The notes under the pieces are model-generated. The model was given only the letters and a program-made list of their open reading frames with translations. It ran no database searches and was not told the origin of the DNA. Position numbers and translations under genes: made by a program. This document shows positions 49,349 through 58,408 of a DNA stretch of 64,000 nt, in pieces (positions within the stretch are counted from its first letter, which is position 1; every line of letters starts with the position of its first letter). This DNA comes from Azospirillum brasilense (GTDB lineage: Bacteria; Pseudomonadota; Alphaproteobacteria; Azospirillales; Azospirillaceae). Where the stretch lies: contig NZ_QOKV01000015.1 of assembly GCF_008365405.1 (NCBI RefSeq), positions 1 through 64,000 on the forward strand, in the 5' to 3' direction.

Positions 49349-49939
49349 TCAGTCGCTGTCCGATGGCGGCCCGCCGGAATGGAGCCGCGCGCCCTGGTCG
49401 CTCTCGCGCCGCTCCTCCACCGCCGCCATCAGCCGCGACTTCGCGGTGGCGCGGCTGTCGGAAGCGCCGTCCGCCTTTGGTTGCCCCGGCGGCTGGCTCC
49501 GCGAGGCGGAGCGAACGCCGTTCAGCGCCGCCAGGAAACCGGTGGCCGGACGCATGGTCCTGCCGCCGCGCAGGCCGGGCGGCGCCCCGGGAGGAGGCGC
49601 CAAAGGCGGCGACGCCGGGGGTTGCGGCTTCGCCGCAGCGATGGGGGCGACCTCGGCCTCCCCTTCCCCATGCGGCGCCCGCCGTTCGGCGGCCTCGGCA
49701 CGGGCCAAGGTGGTGGCGCGCTCCACGACCAGCGTCCGGCATTCGCCGTCCAACGTCTCGTAAACGCGCTTGGCCTCGTTCAGTTCATGCACGTCTTCCG
49801 TTTCCAGCGTGCGGTCCAGCGCGCTGGACAGCATCCGGAACTCCAGCACGCCCGGCACCCGCGCCTCGTCCACGGCGCGCTTCAGCACGCCGACAGCTTG
49901 CAGGGTTTCACGGTCCAGGGCGCCTTCGGGCATCGACAT
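49349..49939 (-). CDS. Hypothetical protein with helical N-terminus and disordered tail
   Basis: ATG 49939 gives a 196-residue product (MSMPEGALDRETLQAVGVLK). Residues 1-90 are predicted helical (ALDRTLETEDVHELNEAKRV, CRTLVVERATTLARAEAAER). The rest is Pro/Ala/Gly-rich and probably disordered (PPASPPLAPPPGAPPGLRGG). No family is recognised and no signal peptide is seen. The start lacks a clear ribosome site, so 49933 (MPEGALD) is possible. Confidence 0.5.
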   Translation of the reverse strand: MSMPEGALDRETLQAVGVLKRAVDEARVPGVLEFRMLSSALDRTLETEDVHELNEAKRVYETLDGECRTLVVERATTLARAEAAERRAPHGEGEAEVAPIAAAKPQPPASPPLAPPPGAPPGLRGGRTMRPATGFLAALNGVRSASRSQPPGQPKADGASDSRATAKSRLMAAVEERRESDQGARLHSGGPPSDSD

Positions 49940-49992
49940 GCAGTGGGTTGAACGACGGGATAACCCGAAATATCGGCTGAGGCCGGGCGGGG

Positions 49993-50751
49993 TCAAGTGC
50001 GATCCGGCACCGTTCCGGCTTCACCCTCCGGTTCGACCGCACCGCGTCTTTGCAGCCACAGGGCGACGAGCCAGCACAGCGCGGCCCATCCCGCCCCGAC
50101 GCACCAGCCCGCCAGGACGTCGGTCGGCCAATGGACGCCCAGATAGACGCGGCTGCAGCCGACCAGCAACGTCACCGCCATCGCCACGACGAGCACGTAG
50201 GCCTTCTGCCGCCTTCCCTCGACGAAGCGCGCCAGCATCGCGCCCAGCGTCAGGAAGACGACCGCCGACAGAAGCGAATGGCCGCTGGGGAAACTGGCGG
50301 TGAAGACGATGTCGCCGTGGGGAACGATGTCCGGACGCTCCCGTCCGATCTGGTTCTTCAGCAGGCCGCTGATCGCCATGCCGCCGCCGACCGACAACAG
50401 CACGAGAAGCGACGCCCCGCGCTTTCCCCGAAGCAGCAGGAAGCCCACCGTCACCGCGGTGATCAGCGACAGCACCGTAATGCTGCCCAGCGCCGTGACA
50501 TCGCGCGCCGCGTTGTGAAGCCAGGGCGGCCCCAGCGGCGTCGTCGGATCGCCGGCCACCCGCAGCGCCATCAGCACCGCGCGGTCGAAGGCCGCCGTCT
50601 CGCCCTCGATCACCTCGCCGGCCAGCAGGGCGAAGGCCAGGATCAGCCCGGCGCTGACCGCCATGCCGACGAGAAGCCGCAACTCGTGCCGGCCGAGCCT
50701 CGTCCAGAAGCCGGGTGCCCTCAATCCTGCCAGCGCCATCGCCCGTCCCAT
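49993..50751 (-). CDS. PAP2-family membrane phosphatase
   Basis: The 252-residue protein has six membrane helices. The three phosphatase motifs are KNQIGRERPD (K-x6-RP), ASFPSGHSLLSAVVF (PSGH) and GCSRVYLGVHWPTDVLAGW (SR-x5-H-x3-D). It should dephosphorylate lipid phosphates such as phosphatidate or undecaprenyl pyrophosphate, with the active site facing the periplasm. GGGAGGC lies immediately before ATG 50751, so the ATG at 50739 is a possible start. It is divergent from ahcY. Confidence 0.9.
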   Translation of the reverse strand: MGRAMALAGLRAPGFWTRLGRHELRLLVGMAVSAGLILAFALLAGEVIEGETAAFDRAVLMALRVAGDPTTPLGPPWLHNAARDVTALGSITVLSLITAVTVGFLLLRGKRGASLLVLLSVGGGMAISGLLKNQIGRERPDIVPHGDIVFTASFPSGHSLLSAVVFLTLGAMLARFVEGRRQKAYVLVVAMAVTLLVGCSRVYLGVHWPTDVLAGWCVGAGWAALCWLVALWLQRRGAVEPEGEAGTVPDRT

Positions 50752-50838
50752 GCCTCCCGTCGGTCGCAGACCGGTTATGGGAACGCCGGCCTCCGGGGAA
50801 AAGGTCCGCCGGGCCGCAGCGGACGTCGCCGAATGGTC

Positions 50839-50878
50839 AACCCCGCAAACATAAAGATATCTTTATGCTTGCGGGGTT
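50839..50878. promoter_or_regulatory. 40-bp near-perfect palindrome upstream of ahcY
   Basis: The core CATAAAGATATCTTTATG is an 18-bp perfect palindrome. The flanks AACCCCGCAA and TTGCGGGGTT extend it to 40 bp with a single mismatch. It lies 92 bp before ahcY and 87 bp before the divergent PAP2 gene. AT-cored dyads of this kind are, to my recollection, recognised by the ArsR-type regulator SahR in Proteobacteria. The assignment is an inference. Confidence 0.6.
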
Positions 50879-50970
50879 CCGAATGCGCTGCTACACCAAC
50901 GCCACAGCGGGCCGGTGTGCCCGCCCCTCATCATTGCTGTACCGCAAACAGCCGCCCAGGAGACCCCCCG

Positions 50971-52275
50971 ATGGCCGCGCCCGCCAACTTCACCGACTAC
51001 AAGGTCAAGGACATCAGCCTCGCCGAGTGGGGCCGCAAGGAAATCACCATCGCCGAGACCGAGATGCCCGGCCTGATGGCGCTGCGCGCGGAGTTCGGCG
51101 AGACGAAGCCGCTGGCCGGCGCCCGCATCGTCGGCTGCCTGCACATGACCATCCAGACCGCCGTGCTGATCGAGACGCTGACCGCTCTCGGCGCGACCGT
51201 CCGCTGGTCGTCCTGCAACATCTTCTCGACCCAGGACCAGGCCGCCGCCGCCATCGCCGCCGCCGGCATCCCGGTCTTCGCCTGGAAGGGCGAGACGGAG
51301 GAGGAGTTCTGGTGGTGCATCGAGCAGACCCTGCGCGGTCCCGATGGCTGGACCCCGAACATGATCCTGGACGACGGCGGCGACGTCACCCAGATCATGC
51401 ACGACAAGTATCCGGAGATGCTGGCCGAGGTCCGCGGCCTGTCGGAGGAGACCACCACCGGCGTCCATCGTCTCTATGAGATGATGAAGAAGGGCACGCT
51501 GAAGGTTCCGGCCATCAACGTGAACGACAGCGTCACCAAGTCGAAGTTCGACAACCTCTACGGCTGCCGCGAGTCGCTGGTCGACGGCATCAAGCGCGCC
51601 ACCGACGTGATGGTGGCCGGCAAGGTCGCCGTGGTCGCCGGCTACGGCGACGTGGGCAAGGGCTCGGCCGCCTCGCTGCGCTCGCAGGGCGCGCGCGTCC
51701 TGGTGACGGAGATCGACCCGATCACCGCGCTCCAGGCCGCCATGGAAGGCTATCAGGTCGTGACGATGGACGAGGCCGCCCCGCAGGGCGACATCTTCGT
51801 CACCGCGACCGGCAACGTGGACGTGATCACGCTGGACCACATGCGCCAGATGAAGGACCGCGCCATCGTCTGCAACATCGGCCACTTCGACAGCGAGATC
51901 CAGATCGAGGCTCTCCGCAACTACAAGTGGGAAGAAGTCAAGCCGCAGGTTGACGAGGTCGTCTTCCCCGACGGCAAGCGCCTGATCGTCCTGGCCCAGG
52001 GCCGCCTCGTGAACCTGGGCTGCGCCACCGGCCACCCGAGCTTCGTGATGAGCGCCAGTTTCACCAACCAGGTGCTGGCCCAGATCGAGCTGTGGACCAA
52101 CGCCGCCAGCTACGAGAACAAGGTCTACGTCCTGCCGAAGCACCTGGACGAGAAGGTCGCCCGCCTGCATCTGGACAAGATCGGCGCCAAGCTGACCACG
52201 CTGTCCGCCAAGCAGGCCGAGTACATCGGCGTGAAGGTCGAAGGCCCGTTCAAGCCGGACCACTACCGCTACTAA
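50971..52275 (+). CDS. ahcY: Adenosylhomocysteinase
   Basis: The 434-residue enzyme hydrolyses S-adenosylhomocysteine to adenosine and homocysteine in the activated-methyl cycle, using bound NAD. Visible signatures are GCLHMTIQTAVLIETL, SSCNIFSTQDQAAAAIA, the NAD loop VVAGYGDVGKGSAASLRSQG, and the C-terminal KPDHYRY. AGGAGA precedes ATG 50971. A 40-bp palindrome upstream probably regulates it, and a strong terminator follows. Confidence 0.97.
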   Translation: MAAPANFTDYKVKDISLAEWGRKEITIAETEMPGLMALRAEFGETKPLAGARIVGCLHMTIQTAVLIETLTALGATVRWSSCNIFSTQDQAAAAIAAAGIPVFAWKGETEEEFWWCIEQTLRGPDGWTPNMILDDGGDVTQIMHDKYPEMLAEVRGLSEETTTGVHRLYEMMKKGTLKVPAINVNDSVTKSKFDNLYGCRESLVDGIKRATDVMVAGKVAVVAGYGDVGKGSAASLRSQGARVLVTEIDPITALQAAMEGYQVVTMDEAAPQGDIFVTATGNVDVITLDHMRQMKDRAIVCNIGHFDSEIQIEALRNYKWEEVKPQVDEVVFPDGKRLIVLAQGRLVNLGCATGHPSFVMSASFTNQVLAQIELWTNAASYENKVYVLPKHLDEKVARLHLDKIGAKLTTLSAKQAEYIGVKVEGPFKPDHYRY

Positions 52276-52314
52276 GCGGGCCAAGGCGGACCGGGTCCAA
52301 ACGGATCGGAACGG

Positions 52315-52344
52315 AAAGGGCCGCCCCAAGGGGCGGCCCTTTTT
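52315..52344 (+). terminator. Rho-independent terminator of ahcY
   Basis: AAAGGGCCGCCCC and GGGGCGGCCCTTT form a perfect 13-bp stem with a 2-base gap, followed by a run of T. It lies 40 bp after the ahcY stop. Confidence 0.92.
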
Positions 52345-52403
52345 CATGGCACCGTCGCGACGCCCCGTTCAGGCGATCGCCAAACCATCTCCAAGCCATC
52401 CTC

Positions 52404-53075
52404 TCAGCGGCGCCGACACAGATCGTCGATCAGCCCCCGGACTGCCGTGTGAACCGCCTCCATGCGCTGCACCAGCGTGCCCCCCGCTGAACGGGCCAAC
52501 GCGTCGTCGAACGCCTGCATCAGGATGAGGTTATCGGGCGCGGCGATACCGGGAACGCCGACCAGATCCCGCGCGAGCGCGGCACACTCCAAAGCGACCT
52601 GCTCTTCCGTGGCCACTCTCAGACTCAGCCGCTGGAAGAGGTCGCGGTCGCGCTCGACGGCCCGGGAGGAGATCTGCCCCCACAGGCGGCCCACCAGGAC
52701 CGCGGCGAAGGCCGCCCGGAAAAAGCGCCGCCCCACCCCCTGGAAGTCGAAGGAGCCGTCGATGGGATCGGGCATCCTTTCCACCCAAGCCTGATCGGCC
52801 AGAACCGTCTGGTAGGTGATTCCCGAACAGGCGCACAGCAGCGCATAGGCGCGACCCGACGTGCCGGGATCGCGCCGCAATGACCGCAAGGTGGTCTCGT
52901 AGGCGACGAAAAGGGGCTGGCTGGAATTGCTGCGATCCGCGATGTCGCGCGTCAGGTCGTCGGCCAGGAAAAAGTTGAGGTCGTCGAGGGGTATTGCACG
53001 TCCCGTTGACGCGATCGCGGCAACCGCGTAAGCGTGCGCGACGGGCTCGCGCAGATAATCGACGTGTCTCCCCAT
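52404..53075 (-). CDS. Hypothetical helical protein
   Basis: The 223-residue protein begins MGRHVDYLREPVAHAYAVAA. It is mostly helical, with cysteine-containing GRAYALLCACSGITYQ and a long C-terminal helical part (FFRAAFAAVLVGRLWGQISS, TLVQRMEAVHTAVRGLIDDL). No family is recognised. The upstream gene on the same strand ends 11 bp before it, so the two are probably co-transcribed. There is no signal peptide. G+C is slightly below its neighbours. Confidence 0.55.
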   Translation of the reverse strand: MGRHVDYLREPVAHAYAVAAIASTGRAIPLDDLNFFLADDLTRDIADRSNSSQPLFVAYETTLRSLRRDPGTSGRAYALLCACSGITYQTVLADQAWVERMPDPIDGSFDFQGVGRRFFRAAFAAVLVGRLWGQISSRAVERDRDLFQRLSLRVATEEQVALECAALARDLVGVPGIAAPDNLILMQAFDDALARSAGGTLVQRMEAVHTAVRGLIDDLCRRR

Positions 53076-53086
53076 GAAGGATGGCG

Positions 53087-53359
53087 TTACCCGATGCGGT
53101 TCCGGTTGATGTGCTGGTCCAGCGCTTGGCGCAACCCCGCCGGAAGAAGGGCATCGAACATGGTGACTTTGGCCCCCTCACCCGGCATCATACGCTCCGG
53201 ACGGGGCGCGTTCAGGTACGCGGTTCCGAGATTGTGCGACGTCGCGTCACCGGTCCGTTCGGTCCTTGTCGGCGCAACGCGGGAGTTTGTGCGGATCGCG
53301 CCTTGGGTCGGTGTGTCTGCGGCGGAATCGTTCGTCTCTTGGAAGGCCGAAAGAGCCAT
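53087..53359 (-). CDS. Hypothetical small protein paired with the next gene
   Basis: ATG 53359 (MALSAFQETNDSAADTPTQG) gives 90 residues. An in-frame upstream start at 53455 has no support. The protein is polar and probably disordered, with a helix near the end (TMFDALLPAGLRQALDQHIN). No family is recognised. It lies 11 bp upstream of the 223-residue hypothetical gene. The 53360-53579 interval after it contains no gene I can support. Confidence 0.45.
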   Translation of the reverse strand: MALSAFQETNDSAADTPTQGAIRTNSRVAPTRTERTGDATSHNLGTAYLNAPRPERMMPGEGAKVTMFDALLPAGLRQALDQHINRNRIG

Positions 53360-53579
53360 TGTGCACCCGCCCCCGGAAAAAACAAAATGGCTTCCCACTC
53401 GGGAGCACCCTGACGATCGATCAAGGCTAATCCGAACTTGCGGGTATCGCAACACTGATTTTCATCTTATGCGCCGCGGCAAAAGGCCCTGGGCAACCCC
53501 AAGGCCTCCGCCTTTCGACCACGCCGTTCCACTCAGCCCTTCCGCCTAGACGGTGTCGGAGATGGCGGCGGAGACTGCG

Positions 53580-54167
53580 TCAGCGCCGCACCATCGGCGC
53601 CAAGTCCTTGCGGATGCCGGCGTCCAGCCGGGCATTCAGGTCGTCCATCATGCGGCGGACGAGGTCCTGCAGGGTCGCCTCACGGTCGGCCACCGAGATG
53701 TTCTCCGGCACCGTGGTGGACTGCGTCACCGTTGCCTTGGTCATGCCGCGGTAGGTCGTCTCGCCGGGCAGCTCGCCGCTGATCTCGACCTCGATCCGGC
53801 CGTCGTAGCGCTGGGCCTGATCGTTGGTGAAGTAACCTTTTACCCCGCCGGTCTTGGGAAGCTGGACCTCGACGATGCTGGCGTCGCGGATGGTGACCCG
53901 CACGCGGCCCGGCCCGCCGGCGGCCTGCAGCCGCTCGTTGGCCCAGCGGCGCACCGCCTCGGCGGGCGGCAGGGGGATGCGCTGGTCGACGGCCGTGCCG
54001 GCGGGACGGTGGGCGTCCACCACGTCGACGCCGCCCGCGTTCAGGACGATCGGGCCGAAGTTGGAATAGTCGATGGGCCGGGCCGCCGGACGCGGCGGCG
54101 TGCTCTGGCAGGCCGTCAGGGCCATGGTGGCGAGTGCGGCGGCGAGAACGAAACGGCGGGTGGGCAT
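53580..54167 (-). CDS. Hypothetical lipoprotein
   Basis: ATG 54167 opens a lipoprotein signal (RRFVLAAALATMALTACQST) with lipobox LTAC. The mature protein of about 176 residues has mixed strands and helices (VDVVDAHRPAGTAVDQRIPL, ASIVEVQLPKTGGVKGYF, DGRIEVEISGELPGETTYRG). The N-terminal Cys should be lipidated and the protein held at the envelope. Small lipoproteins of this kind occur in Azospirillum-like genomes, but function is unknown. It lies in the same direction as hslO, 79 bp downstream of it. Confidence 0.75.
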   Translation of the reverse strand: MPTRRFVLAAALATMALTACQSTPPRPAARPIDYSNFGPIVLNAGGVDVVDAHRPAGTAVDQRIPLPPAEAVRRWANERLQAAGGPGRVRVTIRDASIVEVQLPKTGGVKGYFTNDQAQRYDGRIEVEISGELPGETTYRGMTKATVTQSTTVPENISVADREATLQDLVRRMMDDLNARLDAGIRKDLAPMVRR

Positions 54168-54246
54168 GATCGCTCCGGTGAGACGGAAAAACGGCGCGGC
54201 ACTATAGCCGCGCCGCCTCATTAGCGCATCCGGAACCTGGAGCCCC

Positions 54247-55194
54247 CTACTTCGCCGTCCCGTAGACCCGGTCGAGGTCCGCGTCGTCGAAGTGGTAGGC
54301 GGTGGAACAGAACTGGCAGACCACCTCGACCCGCCCGTCGTCGATCTTCAGATCCTGCACCTCGTCCCGCGGCAGGCTGGACAGCATGTCCGACACCCGC
54401 TCACGCGAGCAGCGGCAGCCGAAGCGCAGGGCCTTGGGCTGCCACACCCGCACGCCGTCCTCGTGGAACAGGCGGAACAGCAGCGCACTGGCCGCCAGTT
54501 CCGGGTCGAGAAGCTCGTCGCCGGTGGTGCTGGACAGCAGGACCATGGCGCGGCGCCACGCATCCTCGTCGCCGGAGCCGAGCACCTTTTCGGTCGCATC
54601 CTGCGGCAGGCGCTGGATCATGATGCCGCCGGCCCGCCAGGCGCCCTTGCTGCCGTCCGGCAGGGTTTCCTGGTCCACCGACACGGTCAGGCCGGTGTCG
54701 ATCTGCTCCGACTGGCGGAAATAATGCTGCACGCAGTCGGCCAGCGTCTTGCCGTACAGCTCGACGATGCCCTGGTAGCGCTCGGTGTTCGGCCCCTGGT
54801 CCACGGTGAAGGCGATGTGGCCCTTGCCGAGCAGGGCCGGCGCCGGGGCGATGGCCACGTCGTCGGCGGCCTTGGCCAGCGCTTCCTCGTCGAACTGGGC
54901 GTAGGCGCGGATGTCGCCGACCGAGGTGATGTCCGCCACCATCAGCCGGACCGGCCCGTCGCCCTTGGTCTGGAGCGTGAAGATGCCGTCGTACTTCAGC
55001 ATGCTGGACAGCAGCATGGCGAGCGTCATCGTCTCGGCCAGGAAGCGTGCGACCGGCTCCGGATAGGCGTGGCGGGTCAGGATTTCGTCCAGCGCGGGGC
55101 CCAGCTTCACCATGCGGCCGCGCAGGCGCGACGCCTCGATCTGGAAGGGCAAAACGAGATCGTCGGTGATCGGTTGGACGGAAGGATCGTCCAT
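54247..55194 (-). CDS. hslO: Redox-regulated chaperone Hsp33
   Basis: The 315-residue cytosolic holdase has the substrate-binding domain (ADITSVGDIRAYAQFDEEAL, ERYQGIVELYGKTLADCVQ). The C-terminal zinc switch has CxC and CxxC (RFGCRCSRERVSDML and VVCQFCSTAYHFDDADL). Oxidation releases zinc and activates it. ATG 55194 has GAGGA 5 bases upstream and is preferred to the ATG at 55221. It follows argF and argD on the same strand, an order common in alphaproteobacteria. Confidence 0.93.
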   Translation of the reverse strand: MDDPSVQPITDDLVLPFQIEASRLRGRMVKLGPALDEILTRHAYPEPVARFLAETMTLAMLLSSMLKYDGIFTLQTKGDGPVRLMVADITSVGDIRAYAQFDEEALAKAADDVAIAPAPALLGKGHIAFTVDQGPNTERYQGIVELYGKTLADCVQHYFRQSEQIDTGLTVSVDQETLPDGSKGAWRAGGIMIQRLPQDATEKVLGSGDEDAWRRAMVLLSSTTGDELLDPELAASALLFRLFHEDGVRVWQPKALRFGCRCSRERVSDMLSSLPRDEVQDLKIDDGRVEVVCQFCSTAYHFDDADLDRVYGTAK

Positions 55195-55305
55195 GATGTC
55201 CTCGAAGTTACGACAGGCCATGGCCCGGCGCCGCCATCCCGCTCATCGCGGGGGGCGGCGCCGGGCCATGACTCCAATTCCAAGGGCTCTCAGCCCCGAG
55301 TGCTC

Positions 55306-56220
55306 TTAAATAGTGGCGCCGAGGCACCATGCCAGTATGGCCTTCTGGGCGTGCAGGCGATTTTCCGCCTCGTCCCAGACGACCGAGTGCCGGCCGTCGA
55401 TCACCCCGTCGGTCACTTCCTCCCCGCGGTGGGCGGGCAGGCAGTGCATGAACAGGGCGTCGGGGGCAGCCAAGGCCATCAGCGCCTCGTTCACCTGATA
55501 GGGCGACAGGATCGCCGCCCGCTCGTCCACGTCGGTGTTGTGCATCGAGGCCCAGGCGTCGGTGACCACGCAGTCGGCGCCGCGCACGGCCTCCTCCGGC
55601 GAGGTGGTGACGGTGATCCGCCCGCCCTCGCGCTTCACCCAGTCGAGCAGCTCCGGCGCTGGGCCGTAGACCTCCGGGCAGCCGAGGCGGATCTCCACGC
55701 CGAGGCGCACCGCCACATGGACCCAGCTCACCGCCACGTTGTTGACGTCGCCGATCCAGGCCACCGTGCGCCCCTCGATGGGGCCGCGATGCTCCTCGAA
55801 GGTCATCACGTCGGCCATGATCTGGCAGGGGTGCGACTGGTCGGTCAGGCCGTTGATGATCGGCACCGAGGCGAACTCGGCCAGCTCCTGCACGCGCTCC
55901 TCGCCCATGGTGCGGACCATCACCGCGTCCACGTAGCGCGACAGCACGCGGGCGGTGTCGCCGATGGTCTCGCCGCGGCCGAGCTGCATGTCGTCAGGCT
56001 TCAGCACCACCACGTCGCCGCCGAGCTGGCGCATGCCCACCTCGAAGGAGACGCGGGTGCGGGTCGACGGCTTCTCGAAGATCATCGCCAGCGTGCGGCC
56101 CGCGAACAGCGAGCGGTAGGCCGGGATGTCCTTCTTGATGGTCGCGGCCATGGCGAGGATCCGGCGCAGGGTCGCCTTGTCCAGCCGGTCGATGTCGAGG
56201 AAATGACGGACGGCGGACAT
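55306..56220 (-). CDS. argF: Ornithine carbamoyltransferase
   Basis: The 304-residue transferase makes citrulline from ornithine and carbamoyl phosphate. Signatures are carbamoyl-phosphate loop FEKPSTRTRVSFEVGMRQLG, MVRTMGEERVQ, DQSHPCQIMADVMT and ornithine site MHCLPAHRGEEV. ATG 56220 shares one base with the argD stop (TGATG), so the two are translated together in the arginine pathway. Confidence 0.95.
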   Translation of the reverse strand: MSAVRHFLDIDRLDKATLRRILAMAATIKKDIPAYRSLFAGRTLAMIFEKPSTRTRVSFEVGMRQLGGDVVVLKPDDMQLGRGETIGDTARVLSRYVDAVMVRTMGEERVQELAEFASVPIINGLTDQSHPCQIMADVMTFEEHRGPIEGRTVAWIGDVNNVAVSWVHVAVRLGVEIRLGCPEVYGPAPELLDWVKREGGRITVTTSPEEAVRGADCVVTDAWASMHNTDVDERAAILSPYQVNEALMALAAPDALFMHCLPAHRGEEVTDGVIDGRHSVVWDEAENRLHAQKAILAWCLGATI

Positions 56221-57389
56221 CACACCAGCTCCTTGGCGGTCTTGGCGAGGATGGCCACGGCCTCCTCCACCTCGGCCTCGCCGATGTTCAGCGGCGGCAG
56301 CAGCCGGACCACGTTCTCGCCCGCCGGAACGGACAGCAGGCCGTTGGCGCGTAGCGCCACCACCACGTCGCCGACCGCCGGACCGCAGGCGAGGCCGAGC
56401 ATCAGCCCCTTGCCGCGCACGCCCGTGAAGACCGCCGGGTTCTCGGCCACCAGACCGGCCAGACGGTCCTGGAGCAGGTCGCCGATGCGCTGCACATGGT
56501 CGAGGAAGCCGGGCTCCAGCACCTTGTCCAGCACGGCGTTGCCGACCGCGGTGGCCAGCGGGTTGCCGCCGTAGGTCGAGCCGTGGGTGCCGGCGGTCAT
56601 GCCCGACGCGGCCTTCTCGGTGGCGAGGCAGGCGCCCAGGGGGAAGCCGCCGCCGATGCCCTTGGCCACCGCCATGACGTCCGGCGTGATGCCGGCCCAT
56701 TCATGGGCGAACAGCTTGCCGGTGCGGCCCATGCCGCACTGGATCTCGTCCAGGAACAGCAGCAGCCCATGCTCGTCGCAGATGTCCCGCAGACCGCGCA
56801 GGAACTCCACCGAGCCGGCGCGGATGCCGCCCTCGCCCTGGATCGGCTCCAGGCAGATGCCGGCGGTCTGGTCGGTCACGGCGTTGCGCACCGCCTCCAG
56901 GTCGCCGAAGGGCACGAGGTCGAAGCCGTCGAGCAGCGGGCCGAAGCCCTTGATCAGCTTCTCCTGCTGGGCCGCCGACACCGCCGCCAGCGTGCGGCCG
57001 TGGAAGGCCTGCTCGAAGGTGATGATGCGGGTGCGGGCCTTGTCGCCCTTCTCGTAATGGTATTTGCGGATCAGCTTGGCGCCGCATTCCCACGCCTCGG
57101 CGCCCGAGTTCGTGAAGAACACGGTGTCGGCGAAGGTGGCCTCGGTCAGCCGCTTGGCGAGGCTCTCCTGCCCGGCGACCCGGAACAGGTTGGAGGTGTG
57201 CCAGAGCTTGTGCGCCTGGGCGGTCAGCGCCTCGACCAGATAGGGATTCGCGTGGCCGAGGACGTTCACCGCCACACCGGCGGCGAAGTCGAGGAATCGT
57301 CGCCCGTCGGTCGCGTACAGATACGGACCTTCGCCGCGCTCGAACACGATGTCGGCGCGGGCATATGTGGGCATGACGACCGGAATCAC
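56220..57389 (-). CDS. argD: Acetylornithine aminotransferase
   Basis: The 389-residue PLP enzyme converts N-acetylglutamate semialdehyde to N-acetylornithine. It has FTNSGAEAWECGAKLIRKYH, the acidic pair LLLFLDEIQCGMGRTG and the PLP lysine VMAVAKGIGGGFPLGAC. The THGSTYGGNPLATAVGNAVL motif is also present. GTG 57389 is taken as the start because CGGAGG lies 8 bases upstream. The ATG at 57374 would also preserve the fold. Some homologues act on succinyl-diaminopimelate too. It is first in the argD-argF-hslO run. Confidence 0.93.
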   Translation of the reverse strand: MIPVVMPTYARADIVFERGEGPYLYATDGRRFLDFAAGVAVNVLGHANPYLVEALTAQAHKLWHTSNLFRVAGQESLAKRLTEATFADTVFFTNSGAEAWECGAKLIRKYHYEKGDKARTRIITFEQAFHGRTLAAVSAAQQEKLIKGFGPLLDGFDLVPFGDLEAVRNAVTDQTAGICLEPIQGEGGIRAGSVEFLRGLRDICDEHGLLLFLDEIQCGMGRTGKLFAHEWAGITPDVMAVAKGIGGGFPLGACLATEKAASGMTAGTHGSTYGGNPLATAVGNAVLDKVLEPGFLDHVQRIGDLLQDRLAGLVAENPAVFTGVRGKGLMLGLACGPAVGDVVVALRANGLLSVPAGENVVRLLPPLNIGEAEVEEAVAILAKTAKELV

Positions 57390-57524
57390 AGCGAAAACCT
57401 CCGAATGAGGAAAGCCCGGCGGACACCCTCGCCCGCCGGGAACCGTCGAATATCAAGATGTCACTTCACGCTGTCAACGGATTGGCTACGCCAACCGGCT
57501 GAATTCGACCGGATTCAGGCGGAT

Positions 57525-58328
57525 TTACGCCTTCAGCTTGTAGCCCGTCTTCAGCATGCGCCAGGCCAGCCACCACAAGCTGCCGTTGACGGCCAGCATG
57601 ACGAGAATCCCGATCCCCAGCGTGCCGTCCGACCGCCCGATGAAGCCGTAGCGGAAGCCGTCGATCATGTAGAAGAACGGGTCGAAATGGGCGATCCACC
57701 AGAACACCGGCGGCAGCGTCTCCACCGAATAGAAGGTGCCGGACAGGAAGGACAGCGGCGTCACCACGAAGTTGGTCACCGCCGCGATGTTGTCGAACTT
57801 CTCCGACCAGATGCCGCCGACCAGCCCGAGCAGCGACAGCAGCATCGAGGCCATCAGGGCGTGGAAGATCACGAACTCCGGATGGGCGATGCGCACCGGG
57901 ACGAAGGCCCAGATGGCCAGACCGGTGACCAGCCCGACCAGCAGGCCGCGCGTCACCCCGCCCATGACGAAGCCGAAGGCCAGCTCCAGCGGGGCCATCG
58001 GCGGCATCAGGATGTCGACGATGTTGCCCTGGACCTTGGCGATCACCACGGAGGAGGAGGTGTTGGCGAAGGCGTTCTGAGCCATCGCCATCATGATCAG
58101 GCCGGGCGCCAGGAACTCCAGATAGGGCACCGTCCCGATCATCCGCACCGCACCGCCCAGCGCCAGCGCGAAGACGGCGTAGAACAGCAGGGTGGTGACC
58201 ACGGGCGCCCAGACGGTCTGCTGGTGCACCTTCAGGAACCGGCGCACCTCGCGCGCGTAGAGGGTCCACAGGCCGACCCAGTTGACGGCGCCGACCTGGC
58301 GGGGCATGGGAGGGAGAGGATGAGTCAT
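57525..58328 (-). CDS. ABC-2 type exporter permease
   Basis: The 267-residue permease has about six helices (TLLFYAVFALALGGAVRMIG, FGFVMGGVTRGLLVGLVTGL, MLLSLLGLVGGIWSEKFDNI). It ends with the YadH/DrrB-like FYMIDGFRYGFIGRSDG. It should form the membrane channel of a two-part exporter with an ATPase that is not next to it here. ATG 58328 is the likely start. The substrate is unknown. Confidence 0.88.
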   Translation of the reverse strand: MTHPLPPMPRQVGAVNWVGLWTLYAREVRRFLKVHQQTVWAPVVTTLLFYAVFALALGGAVRMIGTVPYLEFLAPGLIMMAMAQNAFANTSSSVVIAKVQGNIVDILMPPMAPLELAFGFVMGGVTRGLLVGLVTGLAIWAFVPVRIAHPEFVIFHALMASMLLSLLGLVGGIWSEKFDNIAAVTNFVVTPLSFLSGTFYSVETLPPVFWWIAHFDPFFYMIDGFRYGFIGRSDGTLGIGILVMLAVNGSLWWLAWRMLKTGYKLKA

Positions 58329-58408
58329 CGCACCACGATCAACAGGAATGGACCGGACTTTAGGGCGCGGCGCCCGTTCCGGCAACCGCCCCCGGACGGG
58401 AGACAGCC

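Noticed and set aside
50881..50970. SAH riboswitch upstream of ahcY
   Set aside because: The interval lacks the conserved core I know for this class. The palindrome at 50839-50878 is a better regulatory candidate.
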